DNA of 64,000 nt from Burkholderiales bacterium (GCA_019745565.1 JAIESW010000024.1:312129-376128); one strand, 5' to 3'. Counted from the stretch's first letter, positions 26,153 through 35,673 are shown. Notes: a model not told the origin generated them from the letters alone. A program made the numbers and translations.

Positions 26153-27007
26153 CTACTTGCCTCCCGTCACCGGCGTCAGCAGTCGGGTCGCCGTGTCGGC
26201 CGGAAAGATGTACACGAGGTTTTCGTCGGTGCGCAGCAATCGCAGCTCCGGCGTCCGCGATGCCACGATCAGTTCGAGCGTGCGGCCGTTCTGCAGGCTG
26301 ATCCGTACCGCGTCGCCCGCTTCCTTGCCGGATGCGACCTGGGTGGCGAGGCTCGCCGCCATGCGCCAGTTCTCGGCCCAGCGCACGTAGTCGTCCTGCG
26401 AGATCTTGGCCGGATCGGCGGGCGGCGGCGTGCTGGTCCATTTGCCGTCCTTCGACTCGAGCTTGAATCCCGGCAGCGCGAAGGCGGCGGGCACTTCGTC
26501 CTCGGCCAGCAGCATGTGGCTCGCCAGGCTGTCGGCCTGGGTCGGCAGGCTGAACCCGTGAACCGGCGACACCAGGAAGACCTTGTCGCCCGCGAGCAGG
26601 TACTGTTCGTCGGTCACGGCGTTCACGCTGCCGAAGGCGAAAGTCTGATCGTCGATCGTCACGCGGACTGCCGGCTGATCGAGATCGAAGCGCGAGAGGT
26701 CCGTGGCGGGATACGTGGTCTTCGCCGCGGCGCCGAGGATGTCGAGCAGGCGGCCGGCCTTGCTCGCGTCCACTCGTGCAGGGAAGGGCGCCGTCTGCAC
26801 CCAGTGACCGCCGGCATCCTTCTCGAGCACGAACGCCGGCAGACCCTTGCGGGTGATCTCGATGCGCTTCGCGTCCGCGGCCTTCTTCAGCGAGACCGGC
26901 TGGGGCGGTCCACCCTTCTCCTGGTCCTTCGGCTTGAAGACGAACCACAGGACCAGGCCGAGCACGACGAGGGCGAGGACGATGTTGATCAGCACGGAGC
27001 GCTTCAT
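26153..27007 (-). CDS. DUF4340 protein of the gliding-type ABC module
   Basis: 284 residues. The N-terminal membrane helix (about 5-25) is followed by a basic KPKDQEK stretch and an otherwise soluble beta-rich domain outside the cytoplasm. Repeated W/F-containing segments such as GGHWVQTAPFPARVDASKAG (about 66-85) and DGKWTSTPPPADPAKIS are characteristic of DUF4340, which is found beside GldG-like proteins. Function unknown; probably a surface-exposed accessory of the transporter encoded upstream on this strand, 90 bases away. Confidence 0.8.
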   Translation of the reverse strand: MKRSVLINIVLALVVLGLVLWFVFKPKDQEKGGPPQPVSLKKAADAKRIEITRKGLPAFVLEKDAGGHWVQTAPFPARVDASKAGRLLDILGAAAKTTYPATDLSRFDLDQPAVRVTIDDQTFAFGSVNAVTDEQYLLAGDKVFLVSPVHGFSLPTQADSLASHMLLAEDEVPAAFALPGFKLESKDGKWTSTPPPADPAKISQDDYVRWAENWRMAASLATQVASGKEAGDAVRISLQNGRTLELIVASRTPELRLLRTDENLVYIFPADTATRLLTPVTGGK

Positions 27008-27097
27008 CGGGCCCTTCCGGGACGTCCCTTCGAAAAGGGCGCTATTGTGCGCCAGCGGCGCGGCGCCGCAATGTCCTGCCGGATTCGAGGATCGCAG

Positions 27098-28450
27098 CTA
27101 CGACCTTCTGCGCCACCAGTTCATCACCCCCGTGAACAGGAAGAACCCGGGGAGTGCGATCAGGAAGAACAGGGCGATGAAGATCAGTGACGAACGCGTG
27201 AGCTGGAGATTGCCGTCCACGAGCGCGCGCGGCTGGACGGCGACCATGCTGTCGTCGCCGGCCAGCCAGTTGACGAGGTTCATGCCGAGGTCGAGGTTGC
27301 CGAGCAGACCGACGGAGGCGTTGGACAGGAAGTGTCCGGTGCCGACGACCACCACACGCTGGTGGCGGCCGTCCACATCGCGCTCCAGCGCGACGGCGAC
27401 GGTGACGGGGCCCGGCATGTCGCGGTTCTTGTCGAACGCGACCGAATCGCCCAGCGGCGAGGTCTCGAGCCAGCCGGTCTGGGCCACTTCCACCAGCGGC
27501 GTGTAGCGCCAGGTCTTGTTTTCTTCCGCGTGCGCGATGCGGCGCGCGAACGGAAAGGCCGTGGTCAGCGTGAACCCCCGCATGGCCGGGTGCTGCCCGT
27601 AGGCCGAACTGATCGACAGCGTGCCCGGTTGCCGCAGCGCCTGGGCCGCCGGGTCCACGGCGATGCCGGGCGAAAGCTGCAGCCCGAGGAAGTCGGCGAT
27701 GGGCTGCAGGCCGCGCAGTGGTTCCTGATCGATCAGCCACAGCAGATTGCCGCCGCGGTCGAGGAATCCGCGGATGCGCGACACTTCCACCGGCAGCAGA
27801 TCCACCTGCGGCGCAGCGATCACGAGCAGCGCCGTGTTTGCCGGCACGTCCTGCACCTCGGCCAGCCGCAGCGTGTTGATCCGGATGCCGGCCGCCGCCA
27901 GCCGTTTGCCGAGCGTGCCCAGGTCGTGGTTGGCGATGCCGTCGGGTTTGCGCTCGCCATGACCGTCCAGGAACATCACCATGCGCTCCTGGTTGCGCGA
28001 GAGCCGCGTCAGCATGCTCGTGAGGGCCTGCTCGTCGAGCGCAGTGAGATGCTCCTTCCGGCCCTGGTATTCGATCACCATCTCGCCCGGCACCTGCACG
28101 TTGGCCTCCTTGGCGAGCTTCGGTTGCTCGCGCGGGTCGATGAAGGCGAGCGCGATGTCCGGCTTCACGCGTTGATAGCGTGCGACGAAGTCCGCGATCT
28201 GCCGCCGGATGTCGCCGAGGTTCGGATCGCGGTCGCCGACGTAGGCCGTGACGGTGACGGGCCCCTTGAGTTGCTTCAGCAGCTGCTGACTGCCTTCGCT
28301 CAAGGTGTTGCGGGCGTTCTGCGTGAGATCCCATTGCTTCGAGTACTGCTGCGCGAAGTGGGCGAGCAGCACCGCCGCGACCACCAGCAGCAGGGCGAAG
28401 ACGGCGTTCTGGGCAAAGAGCTGCAGGCGCAGCCGGCGGCTCGCGATCAT
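27098..28450 (-). CDS. GldG-like ABC auxiliary protein
   Basis: 450 residues from ATG 28450. The first membrane helix is at about 15-35 (FALLLVVAAVLLAHF), and the second is near the C-terminus (LIFIALFFLIALPGFFLFTG), ending WWRRRS. Between them lies a large periplasmic domain with the GldG features VTVTAYVGDRDPNLG, YQRVKPDIALAFIDP and FLDGHGERKP. GldG is the substrate-domain partner of the GldA/GldF transporter needed for gliding in Bacteroidota; in proteobacteria the role is unknown. The start overlaps the permease stop by 4 bases. Confidence 0.82.
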   Translation of the reverse strand: MIASRRLRLQLFAQNAVFALLLVVAAVLLAHFAQQYSKQWDLTQNARNTLSEGSQQLLKQLKGPVTVTAYVGDRDPNLGDIRRQIADFVARYQRVKPDIALAFIDPREQPKLAKEANVQVPGEMVIEYQGRKEHLTALDEQALTSMLTRLSRNQERMVMFLDGHGERKPDGIANHDLGTLGKRLAAAGIRINTLRLAEVQDVPANTALLVIAAPQVDLLPVEVSRIRGFLDRGGNLLWLIDQEPLRGLQPIADFLGLQLSPGIAVDPAAQALRQPGTLSISSAYGQHPAMRGFTLTTAFPFARRIAHAEENKTWRYTPLVEVAQTGWLETSPLGDSVAFDKNRDMPGPVTVAVALERDVDGRHQRVVVVGTGHFLSNASVGLLGNLDLGMNLVNWLAGDDSMVAVQPRALVDGNLQLTRSSLIFIALFFLIALPGFFLFTGVMNWWRRRS

Positions 28451-29190
28451 GACGCCAGCCGATCCCGATCGAGCCGCCGCGCAGCGAGCAGCAGGAACAG
28501 CGCGATCAGCAGCACGTAGTAGGCAAGATCGCCGGTGTCGATCACGCCCTTCGCGAAGCTCTCGTAGTGCTTCATGAGCGAGATGAGATGCAGCGGACTG
28601 CCCGGATCGGGCGCGCCCATGTTGACGATCCACAGCACCAGCAGGCTCGCGAGCGTGGCGACCGCCGCGATCACCGGATTGGCCGTGAGTGCCGAGATGT
28701 ACAGGCCGATCGCGGCGAACGCTCCGCCCAGCAGCGTGAGCCCGATCACGTTGGCGGCGAGCAGCCCGAAATCGAGCTTGCCGCCCGCGAGCAGCGACAG
28801 CGCCATCACTCCCATGAGCGCCACGACCGCGAACAGGAACAGCACGAGGCCCAGGAACTTGCCGAGGACGATCTCGGTCATGGACACCGGCGCCGATATC
28901 AGCAGCGTAAGTGTCTGGTTGCGCCGCTCCTCCGCGATCAGGCGCATGGAGAGGAGCGGTACCAGCATGAGCAGCACCACGGCACCCGAACCGAACAGCG
29001 GTGCGACGATGAACTCGGTCACCCCGGGCGGATTCGGATACTGGACGAGCTGCGGCTGCAGTCCGATGTAGCGGTCGAGGCTCACCAGGAAGATCCACGC
29101 GAGGATCACCTGGAGCACCGCCAGCACCACCCAGGCGAGCGGCGCGTTGAACAAGGCGCGCAGTTCCTTGCCGGCGATGGTGAAGATCAT
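28447..29190 (-). CDS. ABC-2 type permease (GldF-like)
   Basis: 247 residues from ATG 29190, with six predicted membrane helices. The opening MIFTIAGKELRALFNAPLA is typical of ABC-2 permeases. A periplasmic loop containing QLVQYPNPPGVTEFIVAPLF follows helix 1, and the cytoplasmic SMRLIAEERRNQTLTLLIS matches the coupling region that contacts the ATPase. It is flanked by overlapping genes for the ATPase (upstream) and the GldG-like protein (downstream), so the three are surely one complex. Substrate unknown. Confidence 0.88.
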   Translation of the reverse strand: MIFTIAGKELRALFNAPLAWVVLAVLQVILAWIFLVSLDRYIGLQPQLVQYPNPPGVTEFIVAPLFGSGAVVLLMLVPLLSMRLIAEERRNQTLTLLISAPVSMTEIVLGKFLGLVLFLFAVVALMGVMALSLLAGGKLDFGLLAANVIGLTLLGGAFAAIGLYISALTANPVIAAVATLASLLVLWIVNMGAPDPGSPLHLISLMKHYESFAKGVIDTGDLAYYVLLIALFLLLAARRLDRDRLAS

Positions 29191-30152
29191 GGCGCGGCCT
29201 GCTCCATGGCGTCCGACTGCGTCAGATGCACGAAGACCTCCTCGAGTGTCGTCTCCGCCGGTGTCAGTTCCACCAGGCCCCAATCGTGTTCGACGGAGCG
29301 TTGCACCAGGGTCTCCGCGGGATTGGTGTCCGCTTCGTGGAGCAGACGAAACCGTTGCTCCGAGAGCGCTTCCACGCTGCGCACCCCGGGGAGCGCCTGG
29401 AGTGTCTCGGCCGACGGCGGCCGGCGCAGTGCGATCGTGAGCGCATGTCCGCCGCGATACTGCTTCAGCGCGGCGATGCTGTCGGTGTAGACCACCTGTC
29501 CCTGATGCAGGATCTGCACGCGGTCGCAGACCGTCTCCACCTCGGGGAGGATGTGCGTCGACAGGATCACGGCGTGATGGTCGGCGAGCTCGCGGATAAG
29601 CGTGCGGATCTCGCGGATCTGGTTCGGGTCGAGACCGACGGTGGGTTCGTCCAGCACCACCAGGTCGGGTTCGTGCACGATTGCCTGCGCGATACCCACG
29701 CGCTGCTGATAGCCCTTGGAGAGCGCGCCGATCCGGCGGGCCGTCATGTCGCTCAAGCCGCAGCGCCGCTGCGCCTGCGCGACAGCCTGCGCGACCCGCG
29801 ACTTCGGCACGCGATGCAACCGTGCGGCAAGACGCAGGAACTCTTCCACCGTGAGGTCGCGATACAGCGGCGGAGTCTCCGGCAGATAGCCGATGCGGGC
29901 CTTCGCCCGCGTCGGATGATCGAGCAGATCGATGCCGCAGATCTGGATCTCGCCCGCGGAAGGCGCGAGATTGCCGGTGATCATCTGCATCGTGGTGGTC
30001 TTGCCGGCGCCGTTGGGACCGAGCAGTCCCAGCACCTCGCCGCGCGCGAGAGTCAGTGACACCTCACGTACCGCGTGGCGTAACCCGAAATCGCGCGAGA
30101 GCGTTCGGACCGACAGGACTGGCGGTGAAACGGGTTCCGGGTCGGGATGCAA
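29187..30152 (-). CDS. ABC transporter ATPase (GldA-like)
   Basis: About 321 residues if it starts at the TTG at 30152. All ATPase motifs are intact: Walker A GLLGPNGAGKTTT, a signature written LSKGYQQRVG, Walker B LVVLDEPTVGLD, and the H-loop STHI. The C-terminal extension with TLEEVFVHLT is typical of ABC-2 drug/gliding-type ATPases. The start is uncertain: no ATG exists near the beginning of the domain (VLSVRTLSRDFG), and neither TTG 30152 nor GTG 30230 has a clear Shine-Dalgarno. A strong promoter lies at 30255-30283. Confidence 0.88.
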   Translation of the reverse strand: MHPDPEPVSPPVLSVRTLSRDFGLRHAVREVSLTLARGEVLGLLGPNGAGKTTTMQMITGNLAPSAGEIQICGIDLLDHPTRAKARIGYLPETPPLYRDLTVEEFLRLAARLHRVPKSRVAQAVAQAQRRCGLSDMTARRIGALSKGYQQRVGIAQAIVHEPDLVVLDEPTVGLDPNQIREIRTLIRELADHHAVILSTHILPEVETVCDRVQILHQGQVVYTDSIAALKQYRGGHALTIALRRPPSAETLQALPGVRSVEALSEQRFRLLHEADTNPAETLVQRSVEHDWGLVELTPAETTLEEVFVHLTQSDAMEQAAP

Positions 30153-30254
30153 AGCGCTGGAAAAACCGGGTGTTGCGAAGGTACCGGGAAGCCCGACGAG
30201 AAGTTGCGGCAGCGCCCGCAAAGACGGCACGTACGCTGCTTGTAGGCTCTGGGA

Positions 30255-30283
30255 AATATACCTAAACTGACTTCGAAGGCCAA
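30255..30283 (-). promoter_or_regulatory. Sigma-70 promoter for the ABC module and mutM
   Basis: On the minus strand: TTGGCC (30283-30278), a 17-base spacer, and TATATT (30260-30255), an almost ideal core promoter. Transcription would begin near 30248 and give a leader of about 100 bases if the TTG at 30152 is the start. The leader contains a TTGCGG/CCGCAA hairpin (30214-30231). Confidence 0.65.
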
Positions 30284-30398
30284 GAACTCGAACGCAGGTT
30301 TCTCCTCTGATCGTTTGACCGCGGCGCGTCATTTCTCGCCTGATCCGATTCGAGGCGCCGCGTCGCCCCCACACCCTCTCGAGCGAACGGCAGCTGCC

Positions 30399-32225
30399 AT
30401 GTGGACCCACCGACTCTTCGCATTTCTCGCCGCCCTGTGCGCCATCTCACTGCCGGCGTGCGCGCACGGACCCAAGGCGCGAGTCGCTGCCAACGGTGCG
30501 ACGCCGACACTGGTGGCCGGCGGACTGGTGCAAGCGCCGTCACTGATCGAAGGTGACGACAGTTCCGACGACGTCGAGATGCGCGCGGCCGAAGCCATCG
30601 CGCAACGCGGCGCCGAGACTCGCGCCAACCTGCCGCCCAACGAGCTGACCCGCGATCTGCTCTACAAGTTCCTGCTCGCGGAGATCGCCGGGCAGCGCGG
30701 CAACGTCCGCCTCGCTTCGAAGGCCTACATGGAGATCGCGCAGGTCACGCGCGATCCGCGCGTCGCGCGCCGTGCCACCGAGATCGCCATGTACGGTCGT
30801 TTCAACGATCTTGCGCTCGATGCCGCGAGCCTGTGGGTGGAGGTGGAGCCGGAGTCGACGGCTGCCCGCCAGGCGCTGGTGTCGGTGCTGGTCAACAACA
30901 ACAAGCTGAGAGACGCCAAACCGTATCTGCAGAAGCTGCTGTCCGCCGACAAGGCGACCATCGGCACGTCCTTCATGCAGCTCTATCCGTTGCTCGGCCG
31001 GCATTCCGACAAGAACGCGGTCTATTCGCTGATCCGCGACCTCGCCGCTCCCTATCCCGAAGTCCCCGAAGCGCACTTCTCCGTCGCGCAGGCGGCCCTC
31101 GTGGCGGGCAAGACCGATGCAGCCGGCCAGGAAGCCCGCCAGGCGCTCAAGCTGCGTCCCGACTGGGAGCCGGCGGCGCTGGTCAACGCCCAGGCGTTGC
31201 AGCGCGATTCGAACGTCAAGGCGCTCGAGTTCCTGCAGGGTTTCCTCGCCGCCAACCCGGGCGCGCGCGATGCGCGCCTGAGCTACGCGCGGCTGCTCGT
31301 GGCCGAGAAGCGCATCGATCCGGCGCGCAAGGAGTTCCAGCGCATCGAGCAGGAGGCGCCGAACAACGCCGACGTCGCGGTGACGATCGGCCTGCTGTCG
31401 TTGCAGATGAACGACTACGATCTGGCGGAAGCGAAGTTCAAGCGCGCACTCGAACTCAACTATCGCGATGCCGACGCGCTGCGCTACTACCTCGGTCAGG
31501 TGGCCGAGGAGCGCAAGCGCTACGACGAAGCGCTCGCGTGGTACGGCAAGGTCAATGCGGGCGAGCAGGTGGTGCCGGCCGCCGCGCGCTACGCGTTCAT
31601 CCTCGCCAAGCAGAACAAGGTGGCCGAAGCCCGCACCTACCTGCAGGGCGTGGAAGTGCAGAACCAGCAGCAGCGCACGCAGCTCACCCAGGCCGAAGCG
31701 CAGGTGCTGCGCGAGGCAAAGGCCTATCAGGAATCCTTCGACCTCCTCGGCAACGCGCTCGATCAGCAGCCCGATCATCCGGACCTGTTGTACGACTATG
31801 CGATGGCGGCCGAGCGTCTCGACCGCATCGACGTGCTGGAAGCGAAGTTGAAGCGCCTGATCCAGCTGAAGCCCGATCACGCCCAGGCCTACAACGCGCT
31901 CGGTTACACGCTGGCCGATCGCAACATCCGCCTGAAGGAGGCGCGCGAGTTCATCGAGAAGGCCCTCAAGCTCGCACCGGACGACCCCTTCATCCTCGAC
32001 AGCATGGGGTGGGTCAACTACCGCATGGGCAGCCTCAACGAAGGGCTCGAGTATCTGAAACGCGCCTATTCGCAGCGGCCCGATCCGGAGATCGCCGCGC
32101 ACCTGGGCGAGGTGCTGTGGGTCCAGGGCAAGAAAGCGGAAGCCGAGCAGCTGTGGCGCGGATCCATCAAGGAACATCCCGGCAACGACGAGCTGAAAGC
32201 GGTGATGAAGAAGTTCCTCAACTGA
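30399..32225 (+). CDS. TPR-repeat outer-membrane lipoprotein
   Basis: 608 residues from ATG 30399; an in-frame start at 30315 is possible but would bury the signal peptide. The signal peptide ends in a lipobox (LPAC, Cys at about residue 19), indicating a lipid anchor. The remainder is made of tetratricopeptide repeats, clearest in VTIGLLSLQMNDYDLAEAKF, LRYYLGQVAEERKRYDEALA and ILDSMGWVNYRMGSLNEGLE. Such proteins precede lolB in many betaproteobacteria and may aid outer-membrane assembly, but the specific role is unknown. lolB starts 13 bases downstream. Confidence 0.85.
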   Translation: MWTHRLFAFLAALCAISLPACAHGPKARVAANGATPTLVAGGLVQAPSLIEGDDSSDDVEMRAAEAIAQRGAETRANLPPNELTRDLLYKFLLAEIAGQRGNVRLASKAYMEIAQVTRDPRVARRATEIAMYGRFNDLALDAASLWVEVEPESTAARQALVSVLVNNNKLRDAKPYLQKLLSADKATIGTSFMQLYPLLGRHSDKNAVYSLIRDLAAPYPEVPEAHFSVAQAALVAGKTDAAGQEARQALKLRPDWEPAALVNAQALQRDSNVKALEFLQGFLAANPGARDARLSYARLLVAEKRIDPARKEFQRIEQEAPNNADVAVTIGLLSLQMNDYDLAEAKFKRALELNYRDADALRYYLGQVAEERKRYDEALAWYGKVNAGEQVVPAAARYAFILAKQNKVAEARTYLQGVEVQNQQQRTQLTQAEAQVLREAKAYQESFDLLGNALDQQPDHPDLLYDYAMAAERLDRIDVLEAKLKRLIQLKPDHAQAYNALGYTLADRNIRLKEAREFIEKALKLAPDDPFILDSMGWVNYRMGSLNEGLEYLKRAYSQRPDPEIAAHLGEVLWVQGKKAEAEQLWRGSIKEHPGNDELKAVMKKFLN

Positions 32226-32238
32226 GGAACCGTTCATC

Positions 32239-32817
32239 TTGAGCCCGATTCGACCGGCATGGGCCCTGACCCTTGCGGTGCTCCTGCTGAGTTCCTGCTC
32301 CTGGTTCGTGCGCCAGGAAGGCGCGGTGAGCGGGCGACCCACGACCGAGCGGTTCGAGTTGAACGGGCGCGTTGCCGTCCGGTTCGAGGGCGACGGCTAC
32401 AGCGGCAGCCTGCGCTGGCGTCATGCGGACGACCGCGACCGGGTCGAGCTGTATGGTCCGGCCGGCCTGCTGTACGCGCGTCTCTCGCGGAACCCGGACG
32501 GCGCGACCATGGAGATGTCCGATGGTCGGCGCTTTCAGGAGGCCGATGCGGGGACCCTCTCGCGCTCGGTGCTCGGGTGGGAGCTGCCGCTGCAGCAGCT
32601 CCGGCATTGGGTGTTTGCCCGGCCCGCCCCCGACTCCGCGCCGACCAGGTTCGACGTGGACGCCGACGGCCGGCCCAAGCTGCTGGAGCAGGACGGCTGG
32701 AAGGTGAGTTACCTCGCCTACTCGCCCGTGGGCACCGACGTGCTGCCGGCGCGCATGGATCTGGAGCACGAAGGCCTGAAGGTGCGCCTGATCGTCGCGA
32801 GCTGGAACGACCTGTGA
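32239..32817 (+). CDS. lolB: Outer-membrane lipoprotein receptor LolB
   Basis: 192 residues from the TTG at 32239, with GAGG suitably placed upstream (within the preceding stop region). The signal peptide ends in the lipobox LLSSC (Cys about residue 20). Conserved LolB features are FELNGRVAVRFEGDGYSGSL and the later WELPLQQLRHWVFARP loop. LolB takes lipoproteins from LolA and inserts them into the outer membrane. The stop overlaps the GTG of ispE, the usual pairing in beta- and gammaproteobacteria. Confidence 0.9.
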   Translation: MSPIRPAWALTLAVLLLSSCSWFVRQEGAVSGRPTTERFELNGRVAVRFEGDGYSGSLRWRHADDRDRVELYGPAGLLYARLSRNPDGATMEMSDGRRFQEADAGTLSRSVLGWELPLQQLRHWVFARPAPDSAPTRFDVDADGRPKLLEQDGWKVSYLAYSPVGTDVLPARMDLEHEGLKVRLIVASWNDL

Positions 32818-33680
32818 GCGAGCCCCGGGTCTTTCCAGCGCCGGCGAAGCTCAACCTCTTCCTGCACGTGATCGGCCGCCGACCGGACGGCTACCACGAG
32901 CTGCAGACGGTGTTCCGGTTCATCGATGCGGCTGACCGCCTGAGCGTCACCGTGCGCGACGACGGGGCGATCCGGCGCGTCAACGCCGTGCCCGGGGTAC
33001 CCGAAGACGAGGATCTGGTGGTGCGCGCCGCGCGTTTGCTGCAGCGGAAATCCGGCACGAACCTGGGCGCGGACATCGCACTCGACAAGCGACTGCCGCT
33101 GGGGGGCGGCTTGGGCGGCGGCAGCTCGGACGCGGCGACGGCGCTGCTGGCGCTGAATCATCTGTGGGATACCGGCTTCAAGCGGGCCGGGCTGCAGGCC
33201 CTCGGCTTGGAGCTCGGGGCCGACGTGCCGGTGTTCGTCTACGGCCGCAACGCCTTCGGCGAGGGGGTGGGTGAACGGTTGCAGGCCCTTGAATTACCAC
33301 CGGAGTGGTACGTGGTCCTGGTCCCGCCGGTGGCGGTTTCCACCCCTGCGGTGTTCGCCCGACCGGAATTGACACGGTCTACCGATGCCATCAGAATGGC
33401 GGTCTTTTCAACGGGTTGGCGTCAGTGGCGGAGTGCGTTCGGGGGGCGTAACGACCTCGAACCCGTGGTCCGCCGGATGCATCCGGAAGTCGCGCGAAGT
33501 CTTGATTGGCTGGCCGGATTCGGGGATGCGCGCATGACCGGTTCGGGAGCCTGCGTCTTCTGCGGCTTCGAAACCGAGCGTGCGGCGAACGAGGTCTTGG
33601 AACGCAAGCCTGCGGACATGGGAGGCTTCGTGGCCCGGGGTCTCGAAGAGCATCCCTTGCGGGCACTCGTCGAGGATTGA
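32814..33680 (+). CDS. ispE: 4-diphosphocytidyl-2-C-methyl-D-erythritol kinase IspE
   Basis: 288 residues from the GTG at 32814, overlapping lolB. Conserved GHMP-kinase features are PAPAKLNLFLHVIGRRPDGYH at the N-terminus (about 7-27), the ATP loop PLGGGLGGGSSDAA, and the C-terminal MTGSGACVF. It phosphorylates CDP-ME in the non-mevalonate isoprenoid pathway. The tRNA-Gln gene begins 9 bases after the stop and is probably cut from the same transcript. Confidence 0.94.
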   Translation: MSEPRVFPAPAKLNLFLHVIGRRPDGYHELQTVFRFIDAADRLSVTVRDDGAIRRVNAVPGVPEDEDLVVRAARLLQRKSGTNLGADIALDKRLPLGGGLGGGSSDAATALLALNHLWDTGFKRAGLQALGLELGADVPVFVYGRNAFGEGVGERLQALELPPEWYVVLVPPVAVSTPAVFARPELTRSTDAIRMAVFSTGWRQWRSAFGGRNDLEPVVRRMHPEVARSLDWLAGFGDARMTGSGACVFCGFETERAANEVLERKPADMGGFVARGLEEHPLRALVED

Positions 33681-33689
33681 ACGTTTTCT

Positions 33690-33766
33690 TGGGGAGTCGC
33701 CAAGCTGGTTAAGGCACCGGATTTTGATTCCGGCATGCGAAGGTTCGAATCCTTCCTCCCCAGCCA
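33690..33766 (+). tRNA. tRNA-Gln (anticodon TTG)
   Basis: 77 bases including the encoded CCA. The acceptor TGGGGAG pairs with CTCCCCA, followed by discriminator G. The anticodon stem CCGGA/TCCGG encloses loop TTTTGAT with anticodon TTG (33724-33726). The T arm is GAAGG-TTCGAAT-CCTTC. The U1-A72 pair is the known identity feature of tRNA-Gln. It lies between ispE and prs, as in many betaproteobacteria. Confidence 0.97.
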
Positions 33767-33809
33767 CTTTTGAACGGGTGACCGCAGGCGGTACGGCATC
33801 CGATAACAG

Positions 33810-33839
33810 CAGCCGCGATTGAAGCGGCTGTGTCTTTTT
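33810..33839 (+). terminator. Intrinsic terminator after tRNA-Gln
   Basis: CAGCCGC (33810-33816), a 7-base loop, GCGGCTG (33824-33830), then TGTCTTTTT. It separates the ispE/tRNA transcript from prs, which begins 80 bases further on. Confidence 0.75.
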
Positions 33840-33918
33840 CGAAGCAACCTGCGGTATTCGTCCGGAAGTTCCCCCAAGTCAGATGTTGCGACTCAGCACC
33901 CGCTCCCGCGAGACACCC

Positions 33919-34869
33919 ATGGCCTACGACAGCCTGATGGTGTTCACCGGCAACGCGAATCCGCGCCTGGCGGAGGACGTCTGCAAGCATCTGAACATCC
34001 ACCTCGGACGCGCGACGGTAGGCCGGTTCAGCGACGGCGAAGTGATGGTGGAGCTGCTCGAGAACGTGCGCGGCAAGGACGTCTTCGTGCTGCAGTCCAC
34101 CTGCGTGCCGACCAACGACACGCTGATGGAAGTGATGCTGATCTGCGACGCGCTGCGCCGCTCTTCGGCCGGCCGCATCACCGCCGCCGTTCCCTATCTC
34201 GGCTATTCGCGCCAGGACCGCCGCCCGCGCTCGGCGCGTGTGGCCATCAGTGCGAAGGTGGTCGCGAACATGCTGCAGGCTGCCGGCGTCGACCGCCTGC
34301 TCACCATGGATCTGCACGCCGATCAGATCCAGGGCTTCTTCGACATCCCCGTCGACAACATCTACGCGGCGCCGATCCTGCTGGGCGACATCTGGAAGAA
34401 CGGCTACCAGGATCTGGTGGTGGTATCGCCCGACGTCGGCGGTGTGGTGCGCGCCCGTGCGCTCGCGAAACGACTCGAATCCGACCTCGCCATCATCGAC
34501 AAGCGGCGCCCGCGGCCCAACGTGGCGACCGTCATGAACATCATCGGCGACGTCGCCGGCCGCACGTGCGTGATCATGGACGACATGGTCGACACCGCGA
34601 ACACGCTGTGCGAAGCGGCCGCGGCGCTGAAGGAGAAGGGCGCCAGCAAGGTGCTTGCTTACTGTACGCACCCGGTGCTCTCGGGCAAGGCGGTGGAGCG
34701 CATCGAGAATTCCGTGCTGGACGAGCTCGTCGTCACGGACACGATCCCGCTGCGCGAGGATGCGCAGGCTTCGAAGCGCATCCGGCAGTTGCCCATCGGC
34801 GGGTTGCTCGCCGAAACGATGTTGCGAATCAGCAACGAGGACTCCGTGTCCTCGTTGTTCATGGAGTGA
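33919..34869 (+). CDS. prs: Ribose-phosphate pyrophosphokinase
   Basis: 316 residues from ATG 33919 ([20 protein letters not shown]). Typical Prs motifs are [33 protein letters not shown], the metal site [12 protein letters not shown], and the PRPP loop [14 protein letters not shown], where Asn replaces the more common Gly. It makes PRPP from ribose 5-phosphate and ATP for nucleotide, His and Trp synthesis. The rplY gene follows after 97 bases. Confidence 0.96.
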   Translation: MAYDSLMVFTGNANPRLAEDVCKHLNIHLGRATVGRFSDGEVMVELLENVRGKDVFVLQSTCVPTNDTLMEVMLICDALRRSSAGRITAAVPYLGYSRQDRRPRSARVAISAKVVANMLQAAGVDRLLTMDLHADQIQGFFDIPVDNIYAAPILLGDIWKNGYQDLVVVSPDVGGVVRARALAKRLESDLAIIDKRRPRPNVATVMNIIGDVAGRTCVIMDDMVDTANTLCEAAAALKEKGASKVLAYCTHPVLSGKAVERIENSVLDELVVTDTIPLREDAQASKRIRQLPIGGLLAETMLRISNEDSVSSLFME

Positions 34870-34966
34870 ACGTGCAAGTTCGCTCCACCAGGTGGGGTGG
34901 TGTCAGCCACCCTGAAGAAGGACGGTGCCGACTGGTCGCGGTCGGCGCCTGATACAGGAGAAAACC

Positions 34967-35647
34967 ATGGCAATCGAAGTCGTCGCGATTCCGCGATCGC
35001 TGCAGGGAACGGGTGCGAGCCGCCGCCTGCGCAATTCCGGCCGGACCCCCGGCATCATCTACGGCGGCGGCAAGCCCGCGCAGCCGATCGAGCTGGACCA
35101 CAACGCGCTGTCGCATCACCTCAAGATGGAAGCGTTCCACGCATCCATCCTGACGATGAAGGTCGGCAAGGAGACCGAGCAGGTCCTGCTGCGCGACGTG
35201 CAGATGCATCCGTGGCGCCAGATGGTGCAGCACGTGGACTTCCAGCGCGTGGCCGCCAACGAGAAGGTCCACATGAAGGTGCCGTTGCACTTCGTCAACG
35301 CGGACGTCGCTCCGGGCGTGAAGGTCGGTCACGGCATCATCAGCCACGTGCTGAACGATATCGAGATCACCTGCCTGCCCAAGGATCTGCCCGAGTTCGT
35401 CGAGGTGGACCTCGTCAACCTGGAACTGGGCCATTCGATCCACCTCGCGGACCTGAAGCTGCCGCCGGGCGTGGAATCGGTGCAGTTCAAGCGCGGCGAG
35501 AACCAGGTGGTCGCGACCATCACGGTGCCGGGCGGTGCCAAGGAAGAGGAGGAGGAAGCCGCAGCCGCGACGCCGGCCTCCGCCGTGCCGGCCTCCGCAC
35601 AGAAGGACAAGGAAGAAGAGAAGAAGGGCGACAAGGACAAGAAGTAA
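34967..35647 (+). CDS. rplY: 50S ribosomal protein L25/general stress protein Ctc
   Basis: 226 residues from ATG 34967, with CAGGAG 6 bases upstream. It is the long, two-domain (TL5/Ctc) form: an N-terminal 5S rRNA-binding domain (about 1-95; [14 protein letters not shown]), a C-terminal beta domain (about 100-185; [15 protein letters not shown]), and a lysine- and glutamate-rich tail. It binds 5S rRNA in the large subunit. An intrinsic terminator follows, so pth may have its own or read-through transcription. Confidence 0.94.
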   Translation: MAIEVVAIPRSLQGTGASRRLRNSGRTPGIIYGGGKPAQPIELDHNALSHHLKMEAFHASILTMKVGKETEQVLLRDVQMHPWRQMVQHVDFQRVAANEKVHMKVPLHFVNADVAPGVKVGHGIISHVLNDIEITCLPKDLPEFVEVDLVNLELGHSIHLADLKLPPGVESVQFKRGENQVVATITVPGGAKEEEEEAAAATPASAVPASAQKDKEEEKKGDKDKK

Positions 35648-35673
35648 CCGCGCTTATCCGGCGGTCTTCGAAG

